From positions 1 through 21,599 of the forward strand of contig CAMBXY010000006.1 of NCBI GenBank assembly GCA_945871945.1: 21,599 bases of DNA, read 5' to 3'. The stretch is from Bordetella parapertussis. GTDB taxonomy: Bacteria > Pseudomonadota > Gammaproteobacteria > Burkholderiales > Burkholderiaceae_C. The position numbers and the translations under genes are program-made. Shown here piece after piece: positions 1 through 8,643 of this stretch. The notes beneath the pieces were generated by a model. It had not been told where the DNA came from. It ran no database searches and saw nothing but the letters and a program-made list of their open reading frames with translations. Positions within the stretch are counted from its first letter, which is position 1. Each line of letters opens with the position of its first letter.

Positions 1-3000
1 TACTTCAAATACATGATCGACTTGCTGCGCGAGCGTGGCGGCGCGCATATTCAGGTGTTTGGCGGCGGCGGCGGCGTCATCGTGGCGTCTGAAATCAATG
101 AGCTGCACGCTTACGGCGTGACCCGTATTTACAGCCCGCAAGACGGCCAACGTATGGGGCTGCAAGGCATGATTGGCGAGATGATCATGCGCTGCGACCA
201 AGACTTGAACGTCTACGCACCCAGCGCATTGAACGCCATCCAAGGCCACACACAAGCCCATTGGCGCGCCTTGGCGCAACTCATCACCGCTTTAGAAAAC
301 GGGCAAGCCCCTTCCGGTTTGGTTGATCAACTGCGCTCCCAAGCCGCTGGTTTGCAAGTGCCGGTGGTGGGCATCACCGGCACCGGTGGCGCCGGCAAAT
401 CCTCGCTCACCGACGAACTTATTCGCCGTATACGCCTCGACCAAGACGACAGCTTGCGCATCGCGGTCATCTCCATCGACCCCTCAAGGCGCAAAAGCGG
501 CGGCGCGCTCTTGGGTGACCGCATCCGCATGAACGCCATCTCGCCTTGGAATAAATTGGGGTCAGACCCCGATTTTGCGAAGCAAAACTCGGGCTCTGAC
601 CCCAAGCCGAGCGGCCAACGGGTCTTCATGCGCAGCTTGGCCACGCGTGAATTCGGCAGCGAAATCAGCGCGGCCTTGCCCGACGTGATTGCCGCGGCCA
701 AGTGCGCGGGCTTTGATGTGGTGATCGTGGAAACTTCCGGCATTGGTCAAGGCGATGCAGCCATCGTGCCGCATGTGGATGTGCCTATGTATGTCATGAC
801 GCCCGAATTTGGCGCCGCCAGCCAACTCGAAAAAATCGACATGCTCGACTTTGCCGAGTTTGTCGCCATCAACAAGTTTGACCGCAAGGGTGCCGCCGAC
901 GCGCTGCGCGATGTGGCCAAACAGGTGCAACGCAACAAAGAAGCTTGGACCACGCCCACCGATCAGATGCCGGTGTTTGGCACCATGGCAGCCCACTTCA
1001 ACGACGACGGCGTGACCGCGCTTTACCAAGCCATGAAGCTGCGTTTGCAAGCGCTGGGATTGAAGCTCAGCCAAGGCCGCCTGCCTGTGGTGAAGGTTCG
1101 CCACAGCTCGCACCAAACCCCTATCGTGCCACCTGCGCGCAGCCGCTATTTGGCAGAAATCAGCGACACCGTACGTGGCTACAAACAGCGCGCCCAGACC
1201 CAAGCGCAACTCGCCCGTGAGGTGCAACAACTGCTTGCCGCCTCAGCCATGTTGGCCGAAGGTAAACCGGGCAAGCCCCGCGCCTCTGAGGCCGCCCAAG
1301 GTTTGGCAGACGAGCGCCAAGCCCGCTTGCTGCCGGCTGCCCGCGCCTTGCTCGCCGATTGGCCGCAACTGCAAAAAGATTACGCTGCCGATGAACTGGT
1401 GGTGACCGTGCGCGACAAAGAAATCCGCACGGCGCTGGTGACCAAGTCACTCAGCGGTACAGCGGTGCGCAAAGTCGCCCTGCCCCAGTACCATGACCAT
1501 GGTGATGTGTTGCAGTGGCTGATGCTTGACAACGTGCCAGGGCGCTACCCCTACACCGCCGGCACGTTTGCCTTCAAGCGCGAAGGTGAAGACCCCACCC
1601 GCATGTTTGCGGGCGAAGGTGACGCGTTTCGCACCAACCGCCGCTTCAAACGCTTGAGTGACGGCATGCCAGCCAAACGCTTGTCTACCGCTTTCGACTC
1701 GGTCACGCTGTATGGCAACGACCCCGACTTGCGCCCCGATATTTACGGCAAGGTAGGCAACTCGGGGGCCAGCATCGCCACCTTGGACGACATGAAGGCG
1801 CTGTACGACGGCTTTGACCTTTGCTCGCCGTCTACCAGCGTGTCCATGACCATCAATGGCCCTGCGCCAACAATTTTGGCGATGTTCATGAACACCGCCA
1901 TCGACCAAAACCTAGACAAATTCAAAGCCGACAAAGGGCGTGAACCCAGCGCTGCCGAGATAGCCGATATTCGTGTTTGGGTCATGCAAAATGTGCGCGG
2001 CACGGTGCAAGCCGATATCTTGAAAGAAGACCAAGGCCAAAACACCTGTTTGTTCAGCACCGAATTTTCATTGAAGGTGATGGGCGACATTGCCCAATAT
2101 TTTGTCGAGCACCAAGTACGTAATTTCTACAGCGTATCCATCAGCGGTTACCACATCGCCGAAGCGGGTGCCAACCCCATTTCTCAATTGGCGTTCACCT
2201 TGTCCAACGGCTTCACATTTGTGGAGGCCTACTTGGCGCGTGGCATGCACATCGATGACTTCGCGCCCAACCTGAGTTTCTTTTTCAGCAACGGCATGGA
2301 CCCCGAGTACACCGTCATGGGGCGCGTGGCACGCCGCATTTGGGCTGTCACTCTGAAAGAAAAATACGGTGCCAACGAGCGCAGCCAAAAACTCAAATAC
2401 CACATCCAAACCTCTGGCCGCTCGCTGCACGCGCAGGAAATTCAGTTCAACGACATACGCACCACGTTGCAAGCGCTGATCGCGATTTACGACAACTGCA
2501 ACTCACTGCATACCAACGCGTTTGACGAAGCCATCACCACGCCCACTGAAGACAGCGTGCGCCGCGCCATGGCGATACAACTCATCATCAACCGCGAGTG
2601 GGGCTTGGCGAAAAACGAGAACCCAGGCCAAGGCGCTTTCATCATCGAAGAGCTCACCCAACTGGTGGAAGAGGCGGTGCTGTCCGAGTTTGTGGCGATC
2701 GCCGAGCGCGGTGGCGTTTTGGGAGCGATGGAAACCGGTTACCAGCGCGGCAAGATTCAAGATGAATCTATGCACTATGAAATGCTCAAACACACCGGCG
2801 AGTTACCCATCATTGGTGTGAACACCTTCAAGTCGCCGCATGCCAACGAAGTGCCAGCAAGCATAGAACTGGCCCGCTCCACCGAAGAAGAAAAGCAAAG
2901 TCAATTAAAGCGTTTGCACGCTTTTCACTTGCTGCACGCCGAACAAGCCCAGGCGCAACTGGCCCGCTTGCAGCAAGCCGTGCTGGACAACGCCAATGTG

Positions 3001-3096
3001 TTTGAGGTGCTAATGGTCGCCGTGCGCCACTGCTCTTTGGGACAAATTACCAAAGCTTTGTTTGAGGTGGGTGGGCAATACCGAAGAAATATGTAA
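1..3096 (+). CDS. icmF: Fused isobutyryl-CoA mutase IcmF (5' partial)
   Basis: Adenosylcobalamin-dependent mutase fused to its own G-protein chaperone, interconverting isobutyryl-CoA and n-butyryl-CoA. The reading frame is open from base 1, so the N-terminus with the cobalamin DxHxxG motif lies outside the window. Visible in order: the end of the B12-binding domain (glycine-rich FGGGGGVIV near base 55), a MeaB-like GTPase domain with P-loop GTGGAGKS at 379-402, ETSGIGQ near 730 and NKFD base-recognition motif at 871-882, a linker, then the mutase barrel from about 1480. Barrel segments include FAFKREGEDPTR, GNSGASIATLDDM and YHIAEAGANPISQLAF. The B12-GTPase-mutase order is specific to IcmF and differs from ordinary methylmalonyl-CoA mutase; the FAF and ISQLAF stretches fit the Phe/Gln substrate pair of isobutyryl-CoA mutases. 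Oddity: a 26-codon stretch at 541-618 replaces a loop of a few residues expected from the family and contains a palindromic repeat. The gene ends with TAA at 3094-3096. Confidence 0.93.
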   Translation, partial: YFKYMIDLLRERGGAHIQVFGGGGGVIVASEINELHAYGVTRIYSPQDGQRMGLQGMIGEMIMRCDQDLNVYAPSALNAIQGHTQAHWRALAQLITALENGQAPSGLVDQLRSQAAGLQVPVVGITGTGGAGKSSLTDELIRRIRLDQDDSLRIAVISIDPSRRKSGGALLGDRIRMNAISPWNKLGSDPDFAKQNSGSDPKPSGQRVFMRSLATREFGSEISAALPDVIAAAKCAGFDVVIVETSGIGQGDAAIVPHVDVPMYVMTPEFGAASQLEKIDMLDFAEFVAINKFDRKGAADALRDVAKQVQRNKEAWTTPTDQMPVFGTMAAHFNDDGVTALYQAMKLRLQALGLKLSQGRLPVVKVRHSSHQTPIVPPARSRYLAEISDTVRGYKQRAQTQAQLAREVQQLLAASAMLAEGKPGKPRASEAAQGLADERQARLLPAARALLADWPQLQKDYAADELVVTVRDKEIRTALVTKSLSGTAVRKVALPQYHDHGDVLQWLMLDNVPGRYPYTAGTFAFKREGEDPTRMFAGEGDAFRTNRRFKRLSDGMPAKRLSTAFDSVTLYGNDPDLRPDIYGKVGNSGASIATLDDMKALYDGFDLCSPSTSVSMTINGPAPTILAMFMNTAIDQNLDKFKADKGREPSAAEIADIRVWVMQNVRGTVQADILKEDQGQNTCLFSTEFSLKVMGDIAQYFVEHQVRNFYSVSISGYHIAEAGANPISQLAFTLSNGFTFVEAYLARGMHIDDFAPNLSFFFSNGMDPEYTVMGRVARRIWAVTLKEKYGANERSQKLKYHIQTSGRSLHAQEIQFNDIRTTLQALIAIYDNCNSLHTNAFDEAITTPTEDSVRRAMAIQLIINREWGLAKNENPGQGAFIIEELTQLVEEAVLSEFVAIAERGGVLGAMETGYQRGKIQDESMHYEMLKHTGELPIIGVNTFKSPHANEVPASIELARSTEEEKQSQLKRLHAFHLLHAEQAQAQLARLQQAVLDNANVFEVLMVAVRHCSLGQITKALFEVGGQYRRNM
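556..605. repeat. In-frame palindromic REP-like element inside icmF
   Basis: A 50-nt imperfect inverted repeat. The left arm (556-578) opens with TTGGGGTCAGACCCC, itself a near-palindrome, and the right arm (582-605) ends with GGGCTCTGACCCCAA. The two arms pair with one mismatch and one single-base bulge around a tiny loop. It is read through in frame as part of IcmF, giving a peptide with GSDP repeated twice. From memory, short GGGGTCAGA/TCTGACCCC palindromes recur in Burkholderiales genomes, so this looks like a dispersed repeat that landed in a coding region; no second copy is present in this window. Confidence 0.75.
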
Positions 3097-3130
3097 AAAT
3101 ATAAATCAATTTTATATATGAGTAATTTTT

Positions 3131-3715
3131 GTGCGTTTAGGTTTTTACCAAGAAAAGGTGTTGTGGGTTATTGTTTGTGCGGCGCTCTTTAGCCTCACGC
3201 ACCTTGCCAATGCTTGGTTATTTCAGTTTTTTAGCGTTTCCCCCAACATCAGTTGGATTTACCTGCCGGCTTTTTTACGGCTGATTTATGTGCTGGTGTT
3301 AGGCCCTTGGTGGGGATTTATCACTATTTTCTTGGGCGGTTTGCCCTTGATGGGCATGTTGGAAGGAAGTCTGAGCCAAGTGCTGCTGAATGTGGTCTGT
3401 TCTGCTTTGAGTCCGGTCTTGGCCTTGGGTCTTTTTAAATTGCTTAAACAGCGTGACTTGGTTCTCAACCGTTTAAGAGATTTGATAGAACTGTGCCTGC
3501 TCTGTGCCTTGCTCAACGCGGTTGTTCATCACTTAAGTTGGGCCTTGCAACAACCCGATCAGCTATTGACTGTCACGCAACTGCCCATCATGGTTGTCGG
3601 CGACTTGCTAGGTGCCGTTGTGGGTGCGTATTTATTCTCGCGGCTCATTCGCCGCTTAGGGCTGTACAAAAAACTAGAGCGTTTATCCCAAACCAAGTCT
3701 ACAGACCCGTCTTAA
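3131..3715 (+). CDS. Small polytopic membrane protein, resembles a MASE1-type sensor membrane domain
   Basis: A 194-residue protein that is almost entirely hydrophobic, with about five or six membrane segments (roughly residues 8-30, 40-62, 75-98, 110-133 and 145-168) and a short basic tail (RLIRRLGLYKKLERL). The stretch SPNISWIYLPAFLRLIYVL followed by LGPWWG is reminiscent of the N-terminal MASE1 membrane sensor domain, but no signalling output domain follows, so it would be a stand-alone membrane module. That assignment is tentative and no function is claimed. The start is GTG at 3131; an in-frame TGA lies just upstream and no clear Shine-Dalgarno is visible in the A/T-rich 34-base gap after icmF. 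Its TAA overlaps the convergent response-regulator stop within TTAA at 3712-3715. Confidence 0.8.
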   Translation: MRLGFYQEKVLWVIVCAALFSLTHLANAWLFQFFSVSPNISWIYLPAFLRLIYVLVLGPWWGFITIFLGGLPLMGMLEGSLSQVLLNVVCSALSPVLALGLFKLLKQRDLVLNRLRDLIELCLLCALLNAVVHHLSWALQQPDQLLTVTQLPIMVVGDLLGAVVGAYLFSRLIRRLGLYKKLERLSQTKSTDPS

Positions 3716-4395
3716 GCACCGCCCCCACGCTTGCTTCTGGACAAATCGACACCCAACTGTTTGAGCTTTCGGTACAAATGGGTTCTTTCCAGCCCTGTCT
3801 TTTCGGCTACCCGTGTCATAGAGCCCCCCTCTTGGGCCAAATGAAATTCGAAATAGGCTTTTTCAAACGCGTCTCTGGCTTCGCGCAGCGGATGGGATAA
3901 ATCGAAGTTTTGTACCGACGCGAGCAAACGCGATGCCGCTGCTTGCGCTTGCACCATGTTGGACGAATGCACCAGCGAGGGAGCAACCGGCGCTGGTATG
4001 ACGCCCAAGATGGGCCGCTCGGGGATGGCCGGTTTTCGCGCCAAACCCTGATCGACTGCTTTGAGCAGTTTTTGCATGGTGATGGGTTTTTCTAAAAACG
4101 CCAATGCCCCAATGCGAGTGGCTTGTACCGCGGTATCAATGGTGGCGTGGCCGCTCATCATGATCACCGGCATATTGAGCATGCCCGTGGCGGCCCATTC
4201 TTTGAGCAAGGTCACACCGTCGGTGTCTGGCATCCAAATATCGAGCAACACCAAATCGGGGCGGGCACTTGCGCGGGCTGTGCGGGCTTGCGCCGCGTTT
4301 TCAGCCAACTCCACTTGATGGCCTTCATCATTCAAGATTTCGAAAAGTAAATCGCGTATGCCGAGTTCGTCATCAACCACCAAAATTGTTGCCAT
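3712..4395 (-). CDS. NtrX-like response regulator lacking the AAA+ domain (receiver + Fis-type HTH)
   Basis: A 227-residue DNA-binding response regulator, the likely partner of the kinase immediately upstream (18-base gap). The N-terminal receiver domain (about 1-115) has the acidic pair D8/D9, phospho-acceptor D52 in LVLLDIWMPDTDG, switch residue S81 and conserved K103 in FLEKPI. A linker rich in Pro and Ala (about 120-160) follows, then a C-terminal Fis/NtrC-family helix-turn-helix at about 193-213 (TRVAEKTGLERTHLYRKLKQ). The sigma-54-interacting ATPase domain normally found between receiver and HTH in NtrC/NtrX proteins is absent: no GESGTGKE Walker A or GAFTGA loop exists, and the length is about half of a full NtrX. 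It should therefore bind DNA but cannot activate sigma-54 polymerase by itself. The receiver most resembles NtrX. The ATG at 4395 is well placed, although its Shine-Dalgarno is weak. Confidence 0.9.
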   Translation of the reverse strand: MATILVVDDELGIRDLLFEILNDEGHQVELAENAAQARTARASARPDLVLLDIWMPDTDGVTLLKEWAATGMLNMPVIMMSGHATIDTAVQATRIGALAFLEKPITMQKLLKAVDQGLARKPAIPERPILGVIPAPVAPSLVHSSNMVQAQAAASRLLASVQNFDLSHPLREARDAFEKAYFEFHLAQEGGSMTRVAEKTGLERTHLYRKLKQLGVDLSRSKRGGGA

Positions 4396-4413
4396 ATTGC
4401 TTGTCAGGTCAGG

Positions 4414-6672
4414 TTAGGTAGAGGGTGTAGCCAAGCGAAATGATAACGACACTTGCGCCCCGATGTTTTGGTCGCCCTCAATCCGATTTTTTATCTCGAT
4501 GCGGGCTTGGTGTTCATCCGCAATTTTCTTCACCACCGCCAAACCCAAGCCCGTGCCACCTGTTTTGGTGGTGACATAGGGCTCAAACGCACGTTGCAAG
4601 ACCGCCTCGCTAAAGCCACTGCCGTTGTCGATGATTCGCAGGCGTACTTTTTGACTGGAAGACAACTGCTCGGTCCACACTTGAACCATGGGGTGAAGAC
4701 TTTGCGCACTGGCGTCTTGTGCATTTTGAATCAAGTTGTGTACCACCTGACGCAGCTGAGACGCGTCTCCCAAGACCATGGGCAAATTTTCGGCCAAATG
4801 CCAACTGACATGAACCAAGGCATTCTCGTTGTCATACAAAGGCATCATCTCCTGCAGCAAATGGTTCAAATCCAAAGCATCCAGCCGTGCCTGAGGCAAA
4901 CGACCGAAATCGCGAAACTCGTTGACCAGCCTTTGCAAGGCATCGACTTGGTCGACAATGGTTTTAACGGATTTATGCAGCAGTGTTTTATCTGTGTCGA
5001 CCAATTTATCGGCCAGCTTCATCTCCAGACGCTCAGCCGAGAGTTGAATCGGTGTGAGCGGGTTTTTAATCTCATGCGCCAAGCGCTTGGCCACCTCGGA
5101 CCAAGCCTGTGAGCGTTGGGCTGAGACGATTTCGGTGATGTCATCGAACACCAGCAACCACTCGCCTTGCGGCAAGACCGCGCCCCGTGCAACCAAGGTG
5201 GTGTGTTGTTGACGATCCGGTCCAAACTCAATGAATGCTTGCTGTGTTTTGGTGTCAATTTCAAATGACTGCTGCCAATGGTCTAAAGAGCGCTGCTGTT
5301 GCTCATTCACGAAATCATGGAATTGCTCCATCACCTGCCGACCAAACACCTGTAAGCCTTCGACAACTTGCAGCTCTTTACCCAAATGAACCGCCAAGGG
5401 CAGTTGCAAAATCCTTGTCGCCCCTGGGTTGATGGACAAAATATGTCCTTGTGTGTCTAGCAACACCACGCCTGCTGTGAGGTTGTCGAGCATGGTTTGC
5501 AAGTGACTGCGGGCCAAGTTAACTTGCGCCATGCTCGACTCAACCGAGAGTCTTGCTTGGGCGAGTTGTTCTGTCATCTGGGCAAACGAACGGGTCAAGC
5601 CATCGAGCTCATCTTTGCCTTGCAAAACAGCTCGCGGCCGCAAGTCACCGGCGGCCACGTCTCTGACACCTTCAGCCAAAAGCAACAAAGGTCGCGCCAA
5701 CTGGTTACCCAACAAGACCGCTAATAAAACGGCACCAAATACCGCTAAAAATAAACTCAAGGTCAATGTGCCGATATACATGCGCTTCAAACCATCGCGC
5801 GCCAAAGCACGTTCTTGGTACTGTCGATTGGCGTCGAGTACGGCCAAGGCATTGGCCACCAGCGCGGGTGGCAATTTCTTCACTACTTGCAGCACACGGC
5901 CTTGCCCGTCTAGCTGAAAACCGCTTCCGCCCATTCGAACCAGCACGGTTATGCGTGGTTGGATGGCGGCCCCGCCTAAGTTGTCATCCAAGCCTTCGCT
6001 GCGCCAGCTGATGCCTTGGCTGCGCACCTGGCGCCATTCGGCGGCACTGGGTCGTTCGGGTTGGAGTTGATAACGCTCTTCAGTCACGCTGGCCACGGCC
6101 ACGCTGTTGTTGAGCCAAAGCGTGACTTCGCTGGCATCGAGTTTGTCGCGAATGGTTGCTAGCACCACAGGTACGGCACTGCTGGGTGCAGCAGAGACGT
6201 CTTGGCTGGCATTGCGCACACTGACAGCCAACTCGTTGGACAAGCTCTCCAAGGTTGATCGACTGAGATTCAAACCGGCATCCAAGGCCACTTCGACCTT
6301 GGTGTCAAACCACACCTCTATGGAGCGGGTAACAAACTGGTAAGACACCGCGTAAATCAATATGCCCGGCAAAATACCTACCAAGGCAAAAATACTGGCC
6401 AACTTCACCAGCAGTCGACTGCCAAATTTTCCTTGCTTCAGTCGCCCGAGCAAGCGCACACCCAACCAGGCAATGACGGCCAGCAGTACAGCGGCAAAAA
6501 CCATGTTCAAGCCGAACAACAGACCGTAATTTTGTTCGTAGGCTTCCCACTGCTGGGTCGCTTGGGTGAGTAAGAAGAGCAATACCAGCGCCATGGACAC
6601 CAAAATGGTCAAACCCACCACCCACAACCATCCTTGATGCCGCCAGACAGCCAGCGCAAAGGATGGTTTCAT
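4414..6672 (-). CDS. NtrY-like membrane sensor histidine kinase
   Basis: A 752-residue two-component sensor kinase predicted to phosphorylate the downstream NtrX-like regulator. Two hydrophobic segments lie near residues 15-37 and 50-76, another near 92-114, and one near 300-323 after a periplasmic region. HAMP follows (about 324-378, with LARPLLLLAEGVRDVAAGDL), then a PAS domain (about 390-515). The DHp helix carries the phospho-accepting histidine H533 in KRLAHEIKNPLTPIQLSAER, and the ATPase domain has an N-box (VVHNLIQNAQDAS), G1 (IIDNGSGF) and G2 (GGTGLGLAVVKK). This architecture matches NtrY. The start is set at the ATG at 6672, which overlaps the TGA of the upstream DUF4390 gene in ATGA; an ATG 51 bases further upstream would overlap that gene deeply and adds a poorly membrane-like leader. 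Confidence 0.92.
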   Translation of the reverse strand: MKPSFALAVWRHQGWLWVVGLTILVSMALVLLFLLTQATQQWEAYEQNYGLLFGLNMVFAAVLLAVIAWLGVRLLGRLKQGKFGSRLLVKLASIFALVGILPGILIYAVSYQFVTRSIEVWFDTKVEVALDAGLNLSRSTLESLSNELAVSVRNASQDVSAAPSSAVPVVLATIRDKLDASEVTLWLNNSVAVASVTEERYQLQPERPSAAEWRQVRSQGISWRSEGLDDNLGGAAIQPRITVLVRMGGSGFQLDGQGRVLQVVKKLPPALVANALAVLDANRQYQERALARDGLKRMYIGTLTLSLFLAVFGAVLLAVLLGNQLARPLLLLAEGVRDVAAGDLRPRAVLQGKDELDGLTRSFAQMTEQLAQARLSVESSMAQVNLARSHLQTMLDNLTAGVVLLDTQGHILSINPGATRILQLPLAVHLGKELQVVEGLQVFGRQVMEQFHDFVNEQQQRSLDHWQQSFEIDTKTQQAFIEFGPDRQQHTTLVARGAVLPQGEWLLVFDDITEIVSAQRSQAWSEVAKRLAHEIKNPLTPIQLSAERLEMKLADKLVDTDKTLLHKSVKTIVDQVDALQRLVNEFRDFGRLPQARLDALDLNHLLQEMMPLYDNENALVHVSWHLAENLPMVLGDASQLRQVVHNLIQNAQDASAQSLHPMVQVWTEQLSSSQKVRLRIIDNGSGFSEAVLQRAFEPYVTTKTGGTGLGLAVVKKIADEHQARIEIKNRIEGDQNIGAQVSLSFRLATPST

Positions 6673-7298
6673 TTGAAGCTGTCTTCCTGCAACTTCAAGC
6701 TCTGAACATAATCTAAGCCCCAACCAGCACCGCCTAATGCGCCAAACTGCAAAGGCTGTGGCAATTGACTCAAGTCAAGTCGAAAACGAAAATCCATTCG
6801 CTGCTTGGCGGAGCTGTCGATCGCCGACAGATCTGCGATTCGCCAGCGGGAAATTCTTTGGATGCCTTGCAAAGCTTCGGCCAAGCTGTCGTAACTTTGC
6901 CCCAAACTCACGCCAAGCCCCGTCGACTGAATCGGCTGGGCAGATACATAGATGCGCCAACGCTTGGACAGGGGTTGGTAACTGAGTCGGATGTAGCGCT
7001 CGGTTCGATTCACCAATTTATCTGCCCAGTACCAACGCTCTCGCATCACATCGGCTTGCATCACAAAGCCCAGCGGCATGCCGCGGCTCAAAGCGTCTTC
7101 CAAACTGGGGGGCATGTCAAAGTTCAAACGCGCACTCAGGTAGATGCCTTCATCGCTGCGCTGCAACTGAAAATCTTCAACCGAGACCGCGTTGTCCGCA
7201 TAGGACACGCCCACACTTATCAAACAATTAAGCACCAGCCCACGCAACAGCAACCGCGTCCAAGTTTTGCACAGTATCCAAGCGTCAGACATCGGCAT
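6669..7298 (-). CDS. Secreted DUF4390-type protein
   Basis: About 209 residues. A basic N-terminus and hydrophobic core (LLLRGLVLNCLISVGV) end in SYA, consistent with a Sec signal peptide cleaved before DNAVSVEDFQL. The mature part has the character of the DUF4390 family: alternating beta-strand-like segments such as EGIYLSARLNFDMP, LSYQPLSKRWRIYVS and RMDFRFRLDLSQLPQPL. The family's function is not established; in betaproteobacteria it is commonly encoded, as here, between rsmB and an NtrY-like kinase, so a periplasmic role connected with that sensor is possible but unproven. The start is either the ATG at 7298 (GAG-type ribosome-binding site seven bases upstream) or the ATG at 7292; both overlap the 3' end of rsmB by 8-14 bases. 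Its TGA overlaps the kinase ATG. Confidence 0.82.
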   Translation of the reverse strand: MPMSDAWILCKTWTRLLLRGLVLNCLISVGVSYADNAVSVEDFQLQRSDEGIYLSARLNFDMPPSLEDALSRGMPLGFVMQADVMRERWYWADKLVNRTERYIRLSYQPLSKRWRIYVSAQPIQSTGLGVSLGQSYDSLAEALQGIQRISRWRIADLSAIDSSAKQRMDFRFRLDLSQLPQPLQFGALGGAGWGLDYVQSLKLQEDSFK

Positions 7299-8643
7299 AG
7301 CGCTTCTCAAGCAAGGCATAAAAAAATCCATCGTGACTATCTGCTGCATTGTCCAAGAGGCCCGCAAGGTTTGCCGCCACCCCAGGAATTAAATGACCGG
7401 GGGATGGAAGTAATGCCGCCTGAGTGTTGCGTACAAGAAACGAATCGATTTGCCCTTGTCCCTCATCGCGAAAAACCGAGCAAGTGCAATACAACAATCT
7501 TCCTCCGGGTTTCAACAGTGGCCATAAGGCCAGTAGCAATTGGCGCTGGGTTTGAACCAATGCTGTCAGATCGCTTGCTCGCCTGAGCAATGGTATATCG
7601 GGGTGGCGTCTGACGATGCCGGAGGCGGTACAGGGTGCATCCAACAAAATCGCATCAAACAACTGGCCTGACCACCACGCTTTGGTATCAGCCACATCGG
7701 CGCACACCACCGTGGCTTGCAGCCCTAAGCGTTGCAAGTTCTCGCGGATACGCTCGCAGCGCTGGTCATCGATATCCACCGCCCACACTTGTGCATCTGC
7801 ATATTCCAGCAAATGCGCGGTCTTGCCTCCAGGAGCCGCGCATGCGTCAAGAACTTGCAATCGCACCCCCTCAGTTGCTTGCAAACCTTGCAGCAACAAA
7901 GGTGCGGCAAGTTGCGCGGCAGCATCTTGCACCGAACACAGACCTTGTGCAAAACCATGGACGGCTTGAACCGCTTTGGCTTGACGCAAAACCAAACCAT
8001 CTGCACCTACGGCATCAGACAACACGCCTTGTGAATGCCAAAGTTGCTGCAAAGCCTCGCGGGAAATTTTTTGACGATTGACCCTGAGGGTCATAGGCGC
8101 GGCTTGTTGGCTGGCCCGCAAAATGGTTTGCCAATGCGCGGGGTAGTCGTTTTGCACGCGCTTGATCCACCACGCGGGGAAATTCCATTGGACGGTTGGA
8201 CTTTGAAAAGCTTGCGCGCGCAAAGCATTTTCTTCGCGTAAAAATCTTCGCACACAAGCATTGATAAATGCCGATTGGGCGCGGGTTTGTGGGTGGTGCT
8301 TGGCGGCTTCTACCAACTGACTGACCAAGGTATGGGCTGGGTACATCGCCTCCTTGCCCATCAGCAACAAACCCAAGCCTGTACACAGCAATGCATCAAC
8401 GGGTGGCGAGGGCGCGCGTTTGATTAACAAGTCGCGTATGCCTTGGGTGGCGCCCCAATGCCGCAAAACCGCGAACAACAAGGCTTGAGCGGCGGGTCGC
8501 AAAGGCGTGGCCACTTGGGATAAGGCTTGGCTGTGGTTACGTCCGTCTAAAACGGATTGCAAAGCCGCTGCGCAGGCCTGTAGCTGACGCCACAAAGGAG
8601 GCGCCAAAGGTGCAAGCGCAACCGCACCCTGGGCTTGCATCAT
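7285..8643 (-). CDS. rsmB: 16S rRNA (cytosine-967-C5)-methyltransferase RsmB
   Basis: S-adenosylmethionine-dependent enzyme that makes m5C967 in 16S rRNA, 452 residues from the chosen start. The N-terminal third is an alpha-helical NusB-like RNA-binding domain (about 20-150). The catalytic Rossmann domain has the SAM loop LDACAAPGGKT (about 265-275), the acidic AVDIDD strand end (about 288-293), LLDAPCTASGIVRRHPDI with C338, and YCTCSVFRDEG with C388. These are the two conserved cysteines of RNA m5C methyltransferases, C388 being the expected nucleophile. The ATG at 8643 overlaps the LemA-like TGA as ATGA; an in-frame ATG at 8733 would extend the protein by 30 residues into that upstream gene and is less likely. 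The gene sits in a tight string with genes for envelope signalling. Confidence 0.95.
   Translation of the reverse strand: MMQAQGAVALAPLAPPLWRQLQACAAALQSVLDGRNHSQALSQVATPLRPAAQALLFAVLRHWGATQGIRDLLIKRAPSPPVDALLCTGLGLLLMGKEAMYPAHTLVSQLVEAAKHHPQTRAQSAFINACVRRFLREENALRAQAFQSPTVQWNFPAWWIKRVQNDYPAHWQTILRASQQAAPMTLRVNRQKISREALQQLWHSQGVLSDAVGADGLVLRQAKAVQAVHGFAQGLCSVQDAAAQLAAPLLLQGLQATEGVRLQVLDACAAPGGKTAHLLEYADAQVWAVDIDDQRCERIRENLQRLGLQATVVCADVADTKAWWSGQLFDAILLDAPCTASGIVRRHPDIPLLRRASDLTALVQTQRQLLLALWPLLKPGGRLLYCTCSVFRDEGQGQIDSFLVRNTQAALLPSPGHLIPGVAANLAGLLDNAADSHDGFFYALLEKRYADV

Noticed and set aside
562..1230. 222-codon minus-strand open frame inside icmF
   Set aside because: It is opposite the conserved GTPase domain and encodes a His/Gly/Ala-rich composition expected from antisense frames.
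6673..6723. Upstream ATG extending the NtrY-like kinase by 17 residues
   Set aside because: It would overlap the DUF4390 gene by 55 bases, whereas the ATG at 6672 forms the ATGA junction seen elsewhere in the string.
6765..7586. 273-codon plus-strand open frame opposite the DUF4390 and rsmB genes
   Set aside because: Antisense shadow of two well-supported overlapping genes, with no recognisable protein features.
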